A stretch of 64,000 nt of DNA from Persicaria tinctoria (GCA_037127255.1 JBANSL010000013.1:60836688-60900687); one strand, 5' to 3'. Counted from the stretch's first letter, positions 1 to 13,040 are shown. Numbers and translations are program-made. The notes: generated from the sequence alone by a model not told the origin.

Positions 1-352
1 CGTGGTCTTCGAAGATCCCTCATCTAGGTGGGGACAACGTCGATGATCCGCACTTCCCCAGGTTTGCCTTTTCCGATGGTGGGTTACTGTTCTCTGCTTT
101 CTCGGCGGCGTGATGCCATGTGGGTCGTCGACTCTCCCGTGTTCCCGGCATTCGTAGCTCGCCCTGGATCTCCCTCGACTCCTCTGCTAGCGGACGACTT
201 CTTCGGGTTGTTTGGGTTTTTCTTTCATCCGTACTATTTTGTATGCTTTAGTTTGTTGTATTTTGGCGGCTAGTCCGTCCGCCGATTCGTCGACCTTTCG
301 AGTTTTAGATTTTTCTGATCTCGAATTCTTACCTAATCAAAAAAAAAAAAAA
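1..352 (+). mobile_element. LINE 3' end with poly(A) tail (5' truncated)
   Basis: The segment ends in an A-run (339-352) and matches the reverse complement of 43351-43720 over most of its length. Shared blocks include the GAAGATCCCTCAT stretch near 13-25 and the TCGACCTTTCGAG stretch near the tail. Together these identify the 3' untranslated end of one non-LTR retrotransposon family. The small open frame here has no recognisable domain and is not called as a gene. The left side is cut by the window edge, so the insertion may be longer. Confidence 0.7.
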
Positions 353-2383
353 TGGGGATGATTTTCCGTACACAACTAGACATGCCCGTAATATAAGTTT
401 TGGTATTTTATAATATTATTTAATAAATTATTTTATCTCATATTGTTCCTTAATCTAAATTATATATTTGTAATTGGTAAACCTTGGCATTTAATTTTAA
501 TAAATATTATTATGTAATTGTTAATGTCCTAGTTTGGTATCTTATATGAAATTCAACTCATAATTTTATTTGTTAATATTTTTTTTGGTTGATTATCCAT
601 ATCATCTTGCAAAAGTTAATTGTTGTATGATGGATTAAACTATTGATGTTGTTTTCACATCAAAACCAAAATATAAAATTGGTTAGATTGTGTATAGATA
701 TATCATATATTTATATGGTCTTTAGGATACACAAAAACTATAAAACAATATACAAATAGTAAATATTTATTTTATATGTATCATACTTTGGTTTAAATTA
801 TTTATACAAAATATTTATATTTTTTGGATGTTTTACATTTTAATTTTTAAGAAATATTATTATAGTTAATTGTTAATGACAAATATTATGGTATATTTAA
901 TGCCTTTTGGTATCTTATACTTGCATGAAATTCAATTCACATTTTATTTTTTCAATATTGTCTCTATTGACTATCCATATCCTCTTCAAATGGTCAAAGT
1001 TAATTATTTTATCTTGTATTAAATTGTCGACTTTTTTTTTCACTTTTAAACTGAACTATAAAATTGATTGGCTTGACTAAGAAAATAGTTATACTATTCA
1101 ACTTTTTTTATTTTATAAAATTGTACTATTCAATTTAATTACTAAGAAAATAATTATAATTTTAAAATCAAACATTATATTTTTTTCGTAGATATCATTA
1201 TATATAGAATTTTGTAGATAGACGTATAGAGATTAAAATAAACAACGTAGTAGATAACTATAATATTATGTCTTTATTTGCATCTTTAAATCAAACATTA
1301 TATTTTTTTTATCTATATTTTAATTGTAAAATCAAAATCAAATGATTATTTTCCCAGTCAAAAAAAGAAAAGAAATGATTATACTCAAACTATGGATGAC
1401 ATTGCTAAAGAAACAGAAAAAAAAAAGAGTATTTTTTTGGTTTTCAAATTAATCAAATGCTAATATTGATATTCAGTTAAAAAAAGATAAAATTATATAG
1501 ATATTTTAAAATTTCATATATAACTAAATAAGCAATTATCAAATTATAAAATCAAATAAAAGGGAAAAAAAGCATTGAAGTGATCTTTGGTGGGAGAATT
1601 ATTAAGATTGAGATTTGAGAGTTATGGGGGAGATCAGTCATTAAGAGGCATTGAGATACAATTTTTAAAGGTATATAGATAGATAAATAGATAGATATAG
1701 ATTACAAGTTCAACAAAACAAAATAATATAAACTTTTAATATCATAAATCACATTTACTATATGCATCGCAAATTAATGTTGATCAACGTCGCATTTGAC
1801 GTTGACAAACGTCTGATATGACATTGTGCAAGACATTGTGTTTTAAGTTAGGAAAAAATTCGATGTTACACAAACGTCCAATTGGACATTGGACGTTGCA
1901 GTCGGCGAGCTCAATGGGTTTGATCGGGCATGGCAACGTCGCATGTAGCATTTTCAAACGTTAAATATGGCATTCTATATACACTTGGATCTTAGTGTTC
2001 AACGGTGTAGACATCGTTGAATTGGACGTTTTAAAACGTTGGATATAACGTTGGATTTGAACTGCGTTAATCCAAGCAATTACTTCAATACATTAACAAT
2101 AATTGAAATTGATACTACAATAACTGAAATTAATACAACAATATGAGCAGACAAAAAAAGGGGCCACTGGCACAATTACACGTACGTTTTACTGAATTTA
2201 TATGAACAATCCCCATTACATTTCATCTGAGTCACCTTCATTGTAATTCTTGTTTTCAGTTCCTTAGGGATTTTGCTCTCGTCCTCGTCGTTATATTATT
2301 TTGTGAAGGTCGAGTATGATTGTTGTCTCTTAATATGATGTTTTGTCATTTCTATATATATTTAAACCCTTTTGATTTTTAAA
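353..2383. other. AT-rich intergenic stretch, no gene seen
   Basis: Strongly A+T-rich with many short T and A runs and no coding signal on either strand. The only structure noticed is at 1765-2065, where ACGTT/AACGT words recur in both orientations, as in the subterminal regions of some CACTA-type (EnSpm) elements. No CACTA terminus or transposase was found, so this is left as unassigned repeat remnant. Confidence 0.5.
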
Positions 2384-2626
2384 TACTCCATCCGTTCAAA
2401 AATATAAGTCCTTTTATGCTTAAATTTTTGTTTGAAAATATAAGTTCTTTTAGGTTTTTTAGGTATTGGGATATGAGAATTGTTACTTTTTGACTTTTTG
2501 CTCAAATTTTATTGGTTGATAAGGGTTGTAGATAATTAACGAGGGGTATAAATAGAATAAGTTTATGATTTCATTAATGTGTGTGCAAATGTCTTAAAGA
2601 ACTTATATTTTTTAAAAGATGTAGTA
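2384..2626. mobile_element. Stowaway-like MITE
   Basis: The left end reads TACTCCATCCGTTCAAAAAT and the reverse complement of the right end reads TACTACATCTTTTAAAAAAT; both continue into ATAAGT. These imperfect terminal inverted repeats begin with the TACTCC.TCCGT signature of Tc1/mariner Stowaway MITEs and are bounded by TA. The element is about 243 bp, AT-rich and without coding capacity. It sits upstream of the LINE that starts near 2834. Confidence 0.75.
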
Positions 2627-4360
2627 ATATTTTATTTTTTTCCCATCCATATGGGCCACTAATAAATTTTCAGTTTTGTACGAGCAACTCTTGATTGAAA
2701 GTAGGAAATACAAATCGCAATCCAAGAAGTTATTTTCCATGAGTTGAATTTCTAAAAATGACACTTTTTAAGAATTGGGAAAATATGTAATATATATAAA
2801 AATGGGTGAAAGTAAAACTTTTATTTCCTCCGATCTTTTTTTTTAAGCAAAATAACAAATATCATACTATTACTACTTCAAATCCTCTGGTAACAGAGTA
2901 CGTAAATCAAAAGAAAAATGCAATAAATTAGTACTAATTACCAGCATCTTTGGCTTAACACCGACTAGAAAATCCTCAACTTTATTACCTTGTCTTGGTA
3001 TGTGGCTCCATCGGCATTCCTCAAAATCAGCAGCCAACTTCTTTATCCTTCGAATATGATTGCCTAGATCCCCTCGTGGGGACTCACATCCTTTCAATTT
3101 AGATATCACCCACAGCATATCACTCTATATATCCATATGTGTGGCCAACACTGCTCTTTGTAGCTCTAGCGCCCAAGTCAGCCCCTCCGATTATGTAAGC
3201 TCCGCATTGTCCAATGCTTGTAGACTTCTTGAAGCTGCAAATAACATATCAGAATTGTCATTACAAGCCAAATGCCCCCCCCCCCCACTTTTGTCCATGT
3301 CCACTACAGCATCATAGTTCATTTCAACGAATCCCGCATGCAGTCTTACCCAATTTTTCCCTTATGTACTCCTTGGTACATCATTAAGAGGGACACTCTT
3401 CATTGCCTCATTATACTCCTCAACTCGCTGGGCAAACTGTTCAATAATCAGCCCCACCTCCGTCTCCACAGATTTGAAGATTGTCTGATTTCTCACCATT
3501 GAAATTGCCTCTAGGACATACACCCGAATTTGGACACCCCCTTGTTACCCCCTTCCATTAATCCCTTAATGACCTTCATCACACTTCTTGCGTTCTTTCC
3601 ATACTTTCCCACTCTTGGAAACAAACACAAACCTACCTTACTTTCGTTCACCGAAAAAAGAGCACCTCATCTTTTAGTACTCCACACCAGCTGCACATAT
3701 CACATGACATTGCTCGCTTGCTATTACTTAATATTTTTAAGGCATGAAAGCACCCCTTTGCACGCCCTTCACGTCAAGTTACGCACTTTTGGTGCTTTCA
3801 AGACTTGCCACAACCTCCGTATAAGCTCATCATCCTTGTCGGGTCTAATGTAGCCGCCTTTCTAAACGTACCATGAAATCCCCATCTTTAGTATAATGGC
3901 AAAGTACCTCATCCTGAACTTCCTATTTCTTCAATCTCATGTTTAAAACCAACTCAGCGTCTTTTGGTAGCAACACCTCCCTTACTATATCCTCATTCCA
4001 GGTGCTACTACTCTAATCAATCAAATCTTCCACTACCAAATCAGCACTAAAATTCCACGGATTCCCTATCGGCTTAAAGCTTACCGACCTCGACAGCCAT
4101 TGAACCCCAAAAACACTCAAACTAGCTTCATTCCCTATATGTCATCTCATCCATGAGCCAAAGCTTCTCTCCCCTCTAACAAACTTCTACAAGTATAAGA
4201 TGGTTAAAAACCCACCTTAACCTTAAAAAAAGACATTATAGGGAAATACTGGGCCGTCAATATCCTCGATAAGAGTGAATTTGGCTTCTATATATACAAG
4301 CCTCTACCCCTGTCTAACCAGAAGCACTTTATTGAACATCTCAATGTCTTGGAAGCCCAT

Positions 4361-4391
4361 CCCACCCCCACCCCCACCCCCACCCCCACCC
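4361..4391 (+). repeat. (CCCCCA)n microsatellite
   Basis: About five tandem copies of CCCCCA inside the LINE relic. A shorter pure C run lies at 3276-3286. Simple repeat, no coding value. Confidence 0.9.
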
Positions 4392-5079
4392 CTCATTTTC
4401 CTTAGGGATGTACATTTTCTTTCATCTCATCAATGTATCTTACGACGATCGGTTCCGTCCCCCATCAATCTGCACATTTGTTGCTCAATGTGCATGTGCT
4501 AGCACAATCCAACTGATAGAGTGAAGCACGACATCATATAAGTTGGGATAACTTTTCCAATAGACTTAATGAGAACTTCTTTACCTCTCCTAGACAACGT
4601 TTTTTCGTTCCATCCGGTCATTTTCTTCCAGATCCTCTCCTTAAGCTAGCAAAAAATGATCCTTTTTTTATCTTCTGATCATCGTATTCAGAGTCGTGAG
4701 AGACTGCGAGTATCCTCACTAACATTTTTGTTGAAAGACATCCCTGACTTTGCAAGATTCACTTGTTGACCCGAATCTGCTCCGTACACACAGAGAATTT
4801 TTACAATTTCACTGCCATGTTGACAAGTTGATCTTGCAAAAATAACACTATCATCTGCAAAAAAAAAAAAAAAGTGAGAGATTCTTAGAGACCCCCTCGT
4901 TATAACAATACCCTCAAGCTGCCCCTCCTACTCACTTACTGAAGCATCCCTGACAAACCTTCTGCACAAAGCAAGAATAGGTGAGGCGATAGAGGATCCC
5001 CCTTCCTCAAACCCCTTCCTGGGGAAAATTTCAGAGATAGCCTACCATCTTTAAGGACAGAGAAGGAGACTGAAGTGAC

Positions 5080-5462
5080 TGGTGTAGGAGCTTAATTCTA
5101 TCCTTTAGGAGAATTTTTATCTTTTAGTTATGATTAAGATAGGTTTTTAGGTTTTTGTTATTTTTATTACTTGAATAGTAATTTTAGACAATTTTAATAT
5201 TTTATCTTTTTAGCCATCCTTATCACACAAGTTAGAACTAAGGTTTTTCTTCTATTTAAGCAACTATAGACATGATCCACAACTATCTCTTTCATATTAT
5301 TAATAAAATATTGGTTTAGAGAATTTTCTCTTTATCTTATTTGTGGATTCCAAGCCCCTTCCCAGTAGATTCCAAACATATTTCCTAGGGTTTTGATGCT
5401 TGCGAACTCTTTATCTTCAAAGGCTCGTGTTTGCGTGCCTTCCACGACTTCCAACTGCATTA
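5080..5462 (+). repeat. 5' LTR of the short LTR element
   Basis: A 383-bp direct repeat starting TGGTGTAGGAGC and ending CTGCATTA, followed two bases later by the tRNA-Met primer-binding site. Its closest relatives in the window are the 3' LTR at 6382-6749 and a fragment at 25315-25465. Confidence 0.88.
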
Positions 5463-5568
5463 ATTGGTATCAGAGCCGGATTTCTCCTATCTGTTTTCAA
5501 CTTGAAGCACGATGGGAGATTAACGAGCTACCAAGGTAGACCTTCAAGAGTTATCTCAAGAGATTTCC

Positions 5569-5790
5569 ATGGCCTTTACCACTGCTCTTAAAGGCCTAGA
5601 GGATCAGTTAGCGATATTGTTGGCGAGAAAAACAACGACATCAACAATAAAAGCGCCGACAACGCCATCTACAACATTCACAACACCCACGCTAACACCA
5701 TCAGCAACTTCCACACCGTCGAAACCAACAACACCTGCGTTGTCAACCTTAGCACTTCCCTCAGCAATGTCGACCACAACAAGTCATTAG
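5569..5790 (+). CDS. Short Thr/Ser/Pro-rich open frame inside the LTR element
   Basis: A 73-codon frame starts MAFTTALKGLEDQL and then becomes almost entirely Thr, Ser, Pro and Ala, encoded by repeated ACA/ACC triplets. It starts about 90 bp after the primer-binding site, where gag would begin in a complete element. The first 18 residues could be a gag remnant, but no known domain is recognisable. The following region (5870-6010) has recurring AAGAGGAT and CCTTGAAG words and no open frame. It may be non-coding. Confidence 0.25.
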   Translation: MAFTTALKGLEDQLAILLARKTTTSTIKAPTTPSTTFTTPTLTPSATSTPSKPTTPALSTLALPSAMSTTTSH

Positions 5791-6381
5791 TGGACGAAGA
5801 GCCGAATCAAGGTCATCAATCGTAGGGAGATTGTAGTCCCAAGGACGATGAGTCTACTTTAGGAAAATAAGAAGTCTTTGAGGAGAAAGTAGTCCTTTAA
5901 GAGGATGCCATTCAAGAAGAGGTCCTTGGAAGGAAGGGCCTTAAAGAGGATGATGTCCTTGAAAGGTATGTTTTTTAAGAGGAGAACTTGAAAGCGAGGT
6001 TTTTCAAGAGTAAGTTCCTGAAGAGTGCCTAGACCACCCGAGCGAAGTTGAAAGAAGCTTCGATGTTATGAAGGTCTCGAGAAGCCAACCAGTAAAGGAG
6101 GAGGTCCCTTTCACTAATGGCTTGAAGAGTTATGTGCAGGAGGAGATGAGTTTGCAAATTGTGTGGACTGTACCGGAAGCTCTATCTCTGGCATGGGAAA
6201 ATTTTGCACCTTTTCACAAGTAGCATCAAAGGAATAATTACAAAGCCATGGATGACAAGGATGAAGATGTAACGTATAAGCAGATGAGTCTAGTAGTTGA
6301 TACGGGGCAGCAGAGCAGTGTCGATGGAGTCCTACATCCAGTAGAGAACTCGGGGTCGAGTTCTTCATAAGTGGAGGACAT

Positions 6382-6749
6382 TGATGCATGAGCTTAATTA
6401 TATCCTTTAGGAGAATTTTTATCTTTTAGTTATGGTTAAGATAGGTTTTTATTACTTTAATAGTAATTTTAGGCAATTTTAATATTTTATCTTTTTAGCC
6501 AACCTCTTGGCACACAAGTTAGAACTATGTTTTTTCTTCTATTTAAGCAATTGTAGGCATGAGCCATAACTATATCTTTCATATTATTAATCAAATATAG
6601 GTTTAGATAATTTTCTCTTTATCTTCTTAGTAGATTCCAAGCCTCTTCCTCATGGATTACAGACATATTTCCTATGATTTCGACGCTTGCGAACCCTCTA
6701 TCTTCGAAGGCTCGCGCTAGCGTGCCTTCCACGACTTCCAACTGCGTTA
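6382..6749 (+). repeat. 3' LTR of the short LTR element
   Basis: A 368-bp direct repeat beginning TGATGCATGAGC and ending CTGCGTTA. It carries small indels relative to the 5' copy, which shows the insertion is not recent. Confidence 0.88.
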
Positions 6750-8958
6750 GTGACACACCTCATTATTAAGGAAATCCATCTCTTCGTGAACCCCATCGCT
6801 CCATACAACTTCTCAAGAAACTTCATTCCACTCTATCATATGCCTTATCCATGTCAAGCTTCAACGCCATATACCTCTTCCTCCTCCTTCGCTTCTTCTT
6901 CATGTAGCGGAAGATCTCAAATGCCGCCAGGATGTTGTCCGTTATCAATCTACCCGGAACAAAGGCGCTCTGGCTCTGCGATACCAACTTCCCTAAGTAC
7001 TTCTTCATCTTATTGGTGATCACGTTGGAAACAATTTTATAAAAAGACATTGCACGGGCTTATCGGATGTAATTCAATCATTCTGCAAGGCTATTTCACT
7101 TTAGGAATAAGAGAAATAAAAGTATAATTTAACTCAACATGGAATGATGCCCTATTTAAGAGATTAATCACAAACTCACAACCTTTGTCCTAACAATATG
7201 CTAGTGCTTCTGGTAGAAAAGTGTTGACATACCATCATGACAAGGTGTTTTTATGGGATGCATATCAAATAGGGCATCGTTTACCTCATCCTTCGTGAAG
7301 GGCAGGAGCATTGAGTTGTCGTCACCCGATGTCAGTCACTCAGTTTCTTGATTAGCCATGTATAGAGGGGCTGTAACCACAAAACAAAACAGGTTTTCAA
7401 AATAATCCATCGCCACCTTTATTTTCCCCTCAAACCCCCGCCATTCCATCTCATTCTCATCCATGAGCTTCCTACATTCATTCCATTTTTGTCTTCTCGA
7501 TGCATTTTTGTGGAAATAACTCGTATTCCTATCGCCCCATTTTAATTTCTTAACCTTTGCTCATTGGAGCCATAATAACTCTTCATGCCTCATCAACTCC
7601 CGTAGCCTAGCCACCAGCTCGTTTCTCCTCCCCGTTGTTTGCCCCGTTACTCCCTCCTTGTGCATCCTTTTCAACTTCTCCCTCATATCACCCAATTTCC
7701 TCCTCACATTCCCAAAATGAACCCAATCCCATTCTCAAAATGGCTTAGGCCCCTTAATCTTAACTTCCACTTCCCCAGTCGAGCGTAACTTTACCATAAT
7801 AGGAGCATGATCTGAATAGCCATTCTGAAATGGCTCAACTGGAAGGGACTTGCGGGTAGTACCCAAATATCACTGGTTCTAAACCCGGATGACCGCTCTT
7901 TATTTACAGATTCAAGGAGCAAGATCTTAATACATTCTGGCCAAGTGGTGTACCTAGCACTCCAAATATACTTCCAAGAATGGCTTGTTTGAGAAACAGA
8001 AATCCCTTTCCTAAATAAAATTTGCCCCTTTCCTTCCATTATCCCATTTAATCCGACTTCCCTCGAAAGGAATCTCCTTTAACCCGCACTTTTTCAGAAC
8101 TTGGCTGAATTCAACCATTAAATCGAAATCTACCGATGCTCCCCCACCTCATCCTCCATCCGAATCACTTGGTTGAAATCTCCAACACACAACCACCCTG
8201 TATGGATTCTCATTTAAACGATCTAGGAGCCCCCATGTATGTCTCTTCTCCAGTCTACTTGGTCATCCATACACTCGTGTAAATCTCCATGCCTGCAAGT
8301 GATACGTAATATCTGCATCTATATGATGTCTCCTACACAACCTCACATTTAATTTCACCACCTCCACCCAAAGCACACATATTCCTCCTGACATGCCTAC
8401 ACAATCCACCCAAAAAACCATAAAAAAACCAGACTCCATCCTTTCCGTATTGCTTTTGCTTTCCATAAGTAAACCACCTTTAAGGCATCCACTCTCACCA
8501 AGTCGGCGAGTATGTATGTCTCTTCTCTGGTCTACTTGGCTATCCATACACTCTTGTAAATATCCACGCCTGCAAGTCAAGTACAATATCTGTATCTATA
8601 TGATGTCTCTTATAAACTCCATCCTTTTCGCATTGCTTTTGGTTTCCATTAAGAAAACCACCTTTGGGGTCGGTCCTCCACTCTCGCCAAGTTGGTAAGT
8701 TTGTCAATTGTCTAGCCACTCCCCAAACCCAAGCAGTTAAAATTTAGTATTTCATGGCTTCCGCCAGGAGAGATTCTCCATCTTTCTTGCCGATATCAAA
8801 ACTGAATCGCTAAATTAGTCTATGATTTTTCTCTTCCCCTATCCCGTAAATAGTCATGGCATCAATCATCCAACTTCCCATCCTTTCTTTTCTTTGACTC
8901 TTTCTTTTGTCCCTCGTTTATTCTAACTCCTACCAACCTCCTTTTTACTTCAATCTAA

Positions 8959-9340
8959 TCTTTTTTTATGAAACGAAAAGAATTCGACACACCAGACATA
9001 CTTGGTGGGTCAAGAGGCCGAAAAGTTCGGCAACGGATAGAACGTTATGAATGAGAATACAACCAATGGCAAAACAAAAGATAAAATAATAATACACTGA
9101 GAAAAAACTAGAGAGCGAAAGACGACTCTGGCATAGGTAAACGATGTTCGAACCGGGACAATGTGAACCTTCTCTTCTGACCGTTGGTAGAGGCAACACA
9201 GTGTATCCATGGGAAACAAAGTGGAGACTTCATATTTGGACTCAACCATCAATGAGCCGTCAAGTCTCGATCATGTTCACGACCTCTCGCACAGCGGCAA
9301 AAGACAAAACCACCAATGGAGTGAAATTCCCATAAAATTA
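8959..9340 (-). mobile_element. LINE 3' end, minus strand (probable)
   Basis: The segment starts with a short T-run (8960-8966). It continues with the same kind of sequence seen at the other LINE tails of this window (AATTCGACACACC..., then AAGAGGCCGAAAAGTTCGG; compare TCGAGAGGCCGACAAAGTCGG at 43389). This fits a truncated copy of the same LINE family on the minus strand. It has no convincing open frame. Confidence 0.5.
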
Positions 9341-9589
9341 AATTGTTAGAATTTTTTTTAAAAAAAAACCAACTAAATTCTTAGATTTAAAAAAATAGGG
9401 TTTTTTTTCATTTGTAAACCGAACGACCCTAACTTAAAAAAAAATTGCAACAAAGATACAAGTTAACTAATCTTGAGATCTAAGAAACAAAATAATCTTC
9501 AATAAAGGGAAAAATTCCTCTTTTCTTGAAGTGATTCATCGAACGATCTCATCAATTAACAACTGGCGAACGAGCACAAGTAAAAGATA

Positions 9590-9858
9590 AGAAAATATAC
9601 TTCAAACATAAGCGCCAGCATTCTATGTTGCCGTATTGGTATTAAATGTGCAATAGTTAAAGGAATAGGTAATCTAATTGTCGAAGAGGGCGGTTTAGGA
9701 GTCATCAATGTGGTCAATAACAAGATAAGTGTTCCTTGGAAGATTTTGAGAACAATTAAGGAGATCAAAATTTTCAAAAGAAGTTTCAACAGCATTCGCA
9801 TCCAACATTGTTATACAAAATCAAACTCTATGACTGACTTTATCACTAAAGCTACTTA
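9590..9858 (+). pseudogene. LINE-type RNase H fragment
   Basis: In one plus-strand frame this reads GIKCAIVKGIGNLIVE, then VINVVNNKISVPWKILRTI, then IQHCYTKSNSMTDFITKAT and stop. This is the C-terminal half of the RNase H domain carried by plant LINEs, whose family pattern is GDS..VIN.INGK..CPW followed by H..REAN..AD.LAK. The catalytic N-terminal part is absent, and the start codon region is missing. AT-rich sequence follows, so it is a 5'-truncated remnant. Confidence 0.6.
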
Positions 9859-10147
9859 AAATTGTATGATTTCACAACTTTATAACATTATCAAGGTTGA
9901 TCATTACTGTATCATGGCCTATTGTAATTAAAAAAAATTATGAGATGCCTATTGTAATAAAAAAGAATAATTATGAGATCTATATGTATTCAATTAAAAG
10001 TTGTCGGTAGAGCTTCACGTGGACCCTAATTGACAATGAATAATGAAATCTAATGTATTCAATTCAATCCCCCAATTCCTATCACCTATTCATCTTGTGC
10101 CAATAGAAACAACAGGATAGGTCCCATGACTATAACATCTTTAAGTC

Positions 10148-10184
10148 TCACACACCCACACCCACACCCACACCCACACCCACA
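10148..10184 (+). repeat. (CACACC)n microsatellite
   Basis: About five copies of CACACC, roughly 350 bp upstream of the CYB561/DOMON start codon. Simple repeat in the promoter region of that gene. Confidence 0.9.
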
Positions 10185-10535
10185 ACTGCTGCAACTCTTC
10201 TTTTTCCTTTTCTTATCTCAGTGTCCAGATAGTGTTGAATGCTCTGCGCCAACAATGTTACTGGTAGGTGGGCCCATTTGGGCCTCCATGGGCCCAAATT
10301 GGTTCTTCAGTGGAAAAAAGAAAGAACCTAATGCTAATTGCCAGTTGCCAACGAAGGTGGTTGTGCAAAGAGCATCACTACCCGCCATGGCCAACCGCCT
10401 CTTCTAATCTCACCTAAATTGGCTTCCAATCCAACCGACAGTAACCTCCCAAGCTCTCCTCTTTGTGTTCGATCTGCATCTTAATGTGTGTGAATCTGAA
10501 GGCCTAAACACCATCACCAAGAACAAACACTTTCA

Positions 10536-11946
10536 ATGGCCACTTCCTCCAGATGCAGGTTTTGGGCCATTGGTCTGATTTCATATCTCTTGATCGCTTT
10601 GGAGAGCAAGGCTGTGGTGGCAGCTGAGATCCAATCAGAAAGCGGTGGCGGGATCTGCAGCCTTGATCTCAACGCCTTTCTCCCACCTCCATATGGGAAT
10701 CTGTCACAGATGAACTGCCATCCAGTTTGGAATACATTTGTGTTAAGAGTAAGTTCCCTCCTACCGGCCTTATTTCAAATTCATCTGTTTCTTCTTCTGA
10801 TGACTGTGTTTGCAGTACTCTCAAAGCAAGGACAACGTTGTGACGTTTGTGCTATCAGCACTCTACACATCTGGGTGGGTAGGGATCGGGTTTTCGGAGA
10901 ATGGTAAGATGCTTGGCTCGAGTGCAATGGTCGGTTGGATAAGCAAAACCGGTCACGCGAGGATCAAGCAGTACCGCGCCAAGGGCTACACTTCGGTAGA
11001 GGTTAAGCAAGGCAAGGGAGACTTGAACTTAACTTCCATTCCACCAGTTGTGGTGCTTGATGGAGCCAACATTTACTTGGCTTTCCAGCTCAAGTTTGAA
11101 GCTCCTCTTGGGAGGCAGCCGACACTTTTGGCCTTCGGGAGTCGGTATCCAACTGTCAACACCCATGAGCTGCCCAAACATGATGACAAAACCAGCATGA
11201 TTATCGATTACTCTCAAGGTATATTTCCTTACAAGCCCTTTAGAATGATGATAAAGCCCCCAAAGCAGTGGAGTGTATGATGCTGAATGTTGTTCAGGAG
11301 GTGTTGCTGGTAGCGAATTCAGGCATTACGACAAGATGAAGAGGAGCCATGGAGTGTTGGGCATTACAGGATGGGGATTGATCCTTCCTGTTGGGGCAAT
11401 GGCTGCACGTTTCCTAAGGCACCGCGACCCACTATGGTACTATCTCCATACCGCCATTCAACTTGCAGGCTTCCTCGTTGTAGTCTCAGGCGTTGTAGTT
11501 GGGCAAGCGCTCTACAGCCATGTCCATGCCAATTTAGCAGCCCATAGAGGAATCGGATACTTTGCTGTCACTCTCAGCACACTTCAGGTAAATTGGAAAT
11601 TGGATAGATAGACCAGACCTGCTGCAGGTTTCATCAACTTAACAATTTCTGATTTTGTCAACAGATATTAGCATTCTTCATAAGGCCAAATAGGGAGAGT
11701 AAGATCCGGGGTCTTTGGAACAAGTACCATAAGTTCACCGGAGTTGTCACTCTCTTCTTCGGAGCGATGAATGTCATTCTTGGGATCCAAGTTGGAGGTG
11801 CAGGATCTCAATGGAAGATTGGCTATGGGTTTCTCCTTGGGACGGTTGTCGTCACGTTTCTTGCTCTACAAATCCTGTCAATGCTGACAAGTAGCACAGA
11901 GAAGCAAGATGAGCCAGTTCAGAATCGACCATACCAAATGAATTGA
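10536..11946 (+). CDS. Cytochrome b561 and DOMON domain-containing protein
   Basis: Four exons: 10536-10748, 10816-11218, 11298-11587 and 11665-11946. All introns are GT-AG, and the product is 395 aa. Residues 1-30 are a signal peptide ending in AVVAAE. A DOMON haem/sugar-binding domain follows (WVGIGFSENGKMLGSSAMVGW, then YLAFQLKF). The C-terminal half is a cytochrome b561 core with several membrane helices and its four expected histidines: RSHGVLG, YYLHTAIQ, AAHRGIGYF and KYHKFTG. Members of this AIR12-related family are plasma-membrane proteins that pass electrons, probably from ascorbate, across the membrane. Length and intron layout fit the family and no defect is seen. Transcription presumably starts in the 10430-10535 leader. 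Confidence 0.93.
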
Positions 11947-12436
11947 CATTAAAACATCACATTTCACTTGCAGCCTCTACTATTCTTTTTTTTTCCCTGA
12001 ATTTCAGAGATGATTTCTAGCATGTTGCTCTGCTGTATGGTGAAAAAGGGTGGTGGGCAACTCCTCTGAAAATTTCTGCCTTAATTTTGGTCGAATAGAA
12101 AGCAAGGTGTGCAGCTACTGGTGTTGAGAAACATGGTTTTGTTAATAGAATTCAGTTAGCAGCTTCCCCAATTTGTACAGCTCAAGTCTTAGTAAGTTTC
12201 ATTTTCTTTCAAGAACCTATGTTGTGTACACTTATATCAATTTAATGCTCATTTATTTAATTGTTAATATTTTGTATTTTTTATGTTTCTATTCCATAAA
12301 AGATGTAAAATATTTTCATGGCTTAATGGTTCACATCCTCTTTATGTATAGTTTTTTCACTTTTTAAAATGAAGATCTGTAAAGAAAAAAGTGGAGAAGA
12401 TTAAAAATTTATTTCTTAATATATAAGTCCAAAAAT
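11947..12436. other. 3' UTR of the b561/DOMON gene and AT-rich spacer
   Basis: T-rich sequence after the stop codon is consistent with a 3' untranslated region to about 12200. AT-rich spacer follows. No gene or element is recognised before the MITE. Confidence 0.5.
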
Positions 12437-12452
12437 TATATATATATATATA

Positions 12453-13040
<588 letters not shown>

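Larger units (their letters stand above)
5080..6749 (+). mobile_element. Short non-autonomous LTR retrotransposon with 5-bp TSD
   Basis: Two similar direct repeats, 5080-5462 and 6382-6749, flank a 919-bp interior. Directly after the first repeat, at 5465-5477, is TGGTATCAGAGCC, the usual primer-binding site complementary to initiator tRNA-Met. A purine-rich tract (GTGGAGGACA, 6371-6380) precedes the second repeat. GTGAC occurs immediately before (5075-5079) and after (6750-6754) the element, a perfect 5-bp target-site duplication. No gag or pol domain is found, so it would depend on enzymes supplied in trans. It interrupts the minus-strand LINE. Confidence 0.9.
2834..8757 (-). mobile_element. 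Decayed near full-length LINE, interrupted by an LTR element
   Basis: Read on the minus strand, the order is that of a plant L1-type LINE. An apurinic endonuclease start lies near 8757 (the LNFNCLGLG stretch resembles the LSWNCRGLG family start) and endonuclease pieces near 8260-8590 (CVGMSGGICVLW). Reverse transcriptase follows near 7050-6823 (QSAFVPGRLITDNILAAFE, then LDMDKAYDRVE). The RNase H C-terminus lies at 3118-2950 (HIPRQGNKVEDFL). A T-run at 2837-2845 is the poly(A) tail. Many frameshifts and stops make it inactive. The element at 5080-6749 is inserted in it, and an internal duplication is visible at 8236-8340 versus 8509-8610. Confidence 0.8.

Noticed and set aside
10126..10407. 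93-codon frame upstream of the b561/DOMON gene
   Set aside because: Built on the CACACC microsatellite (His-Pro run) and without any domain.
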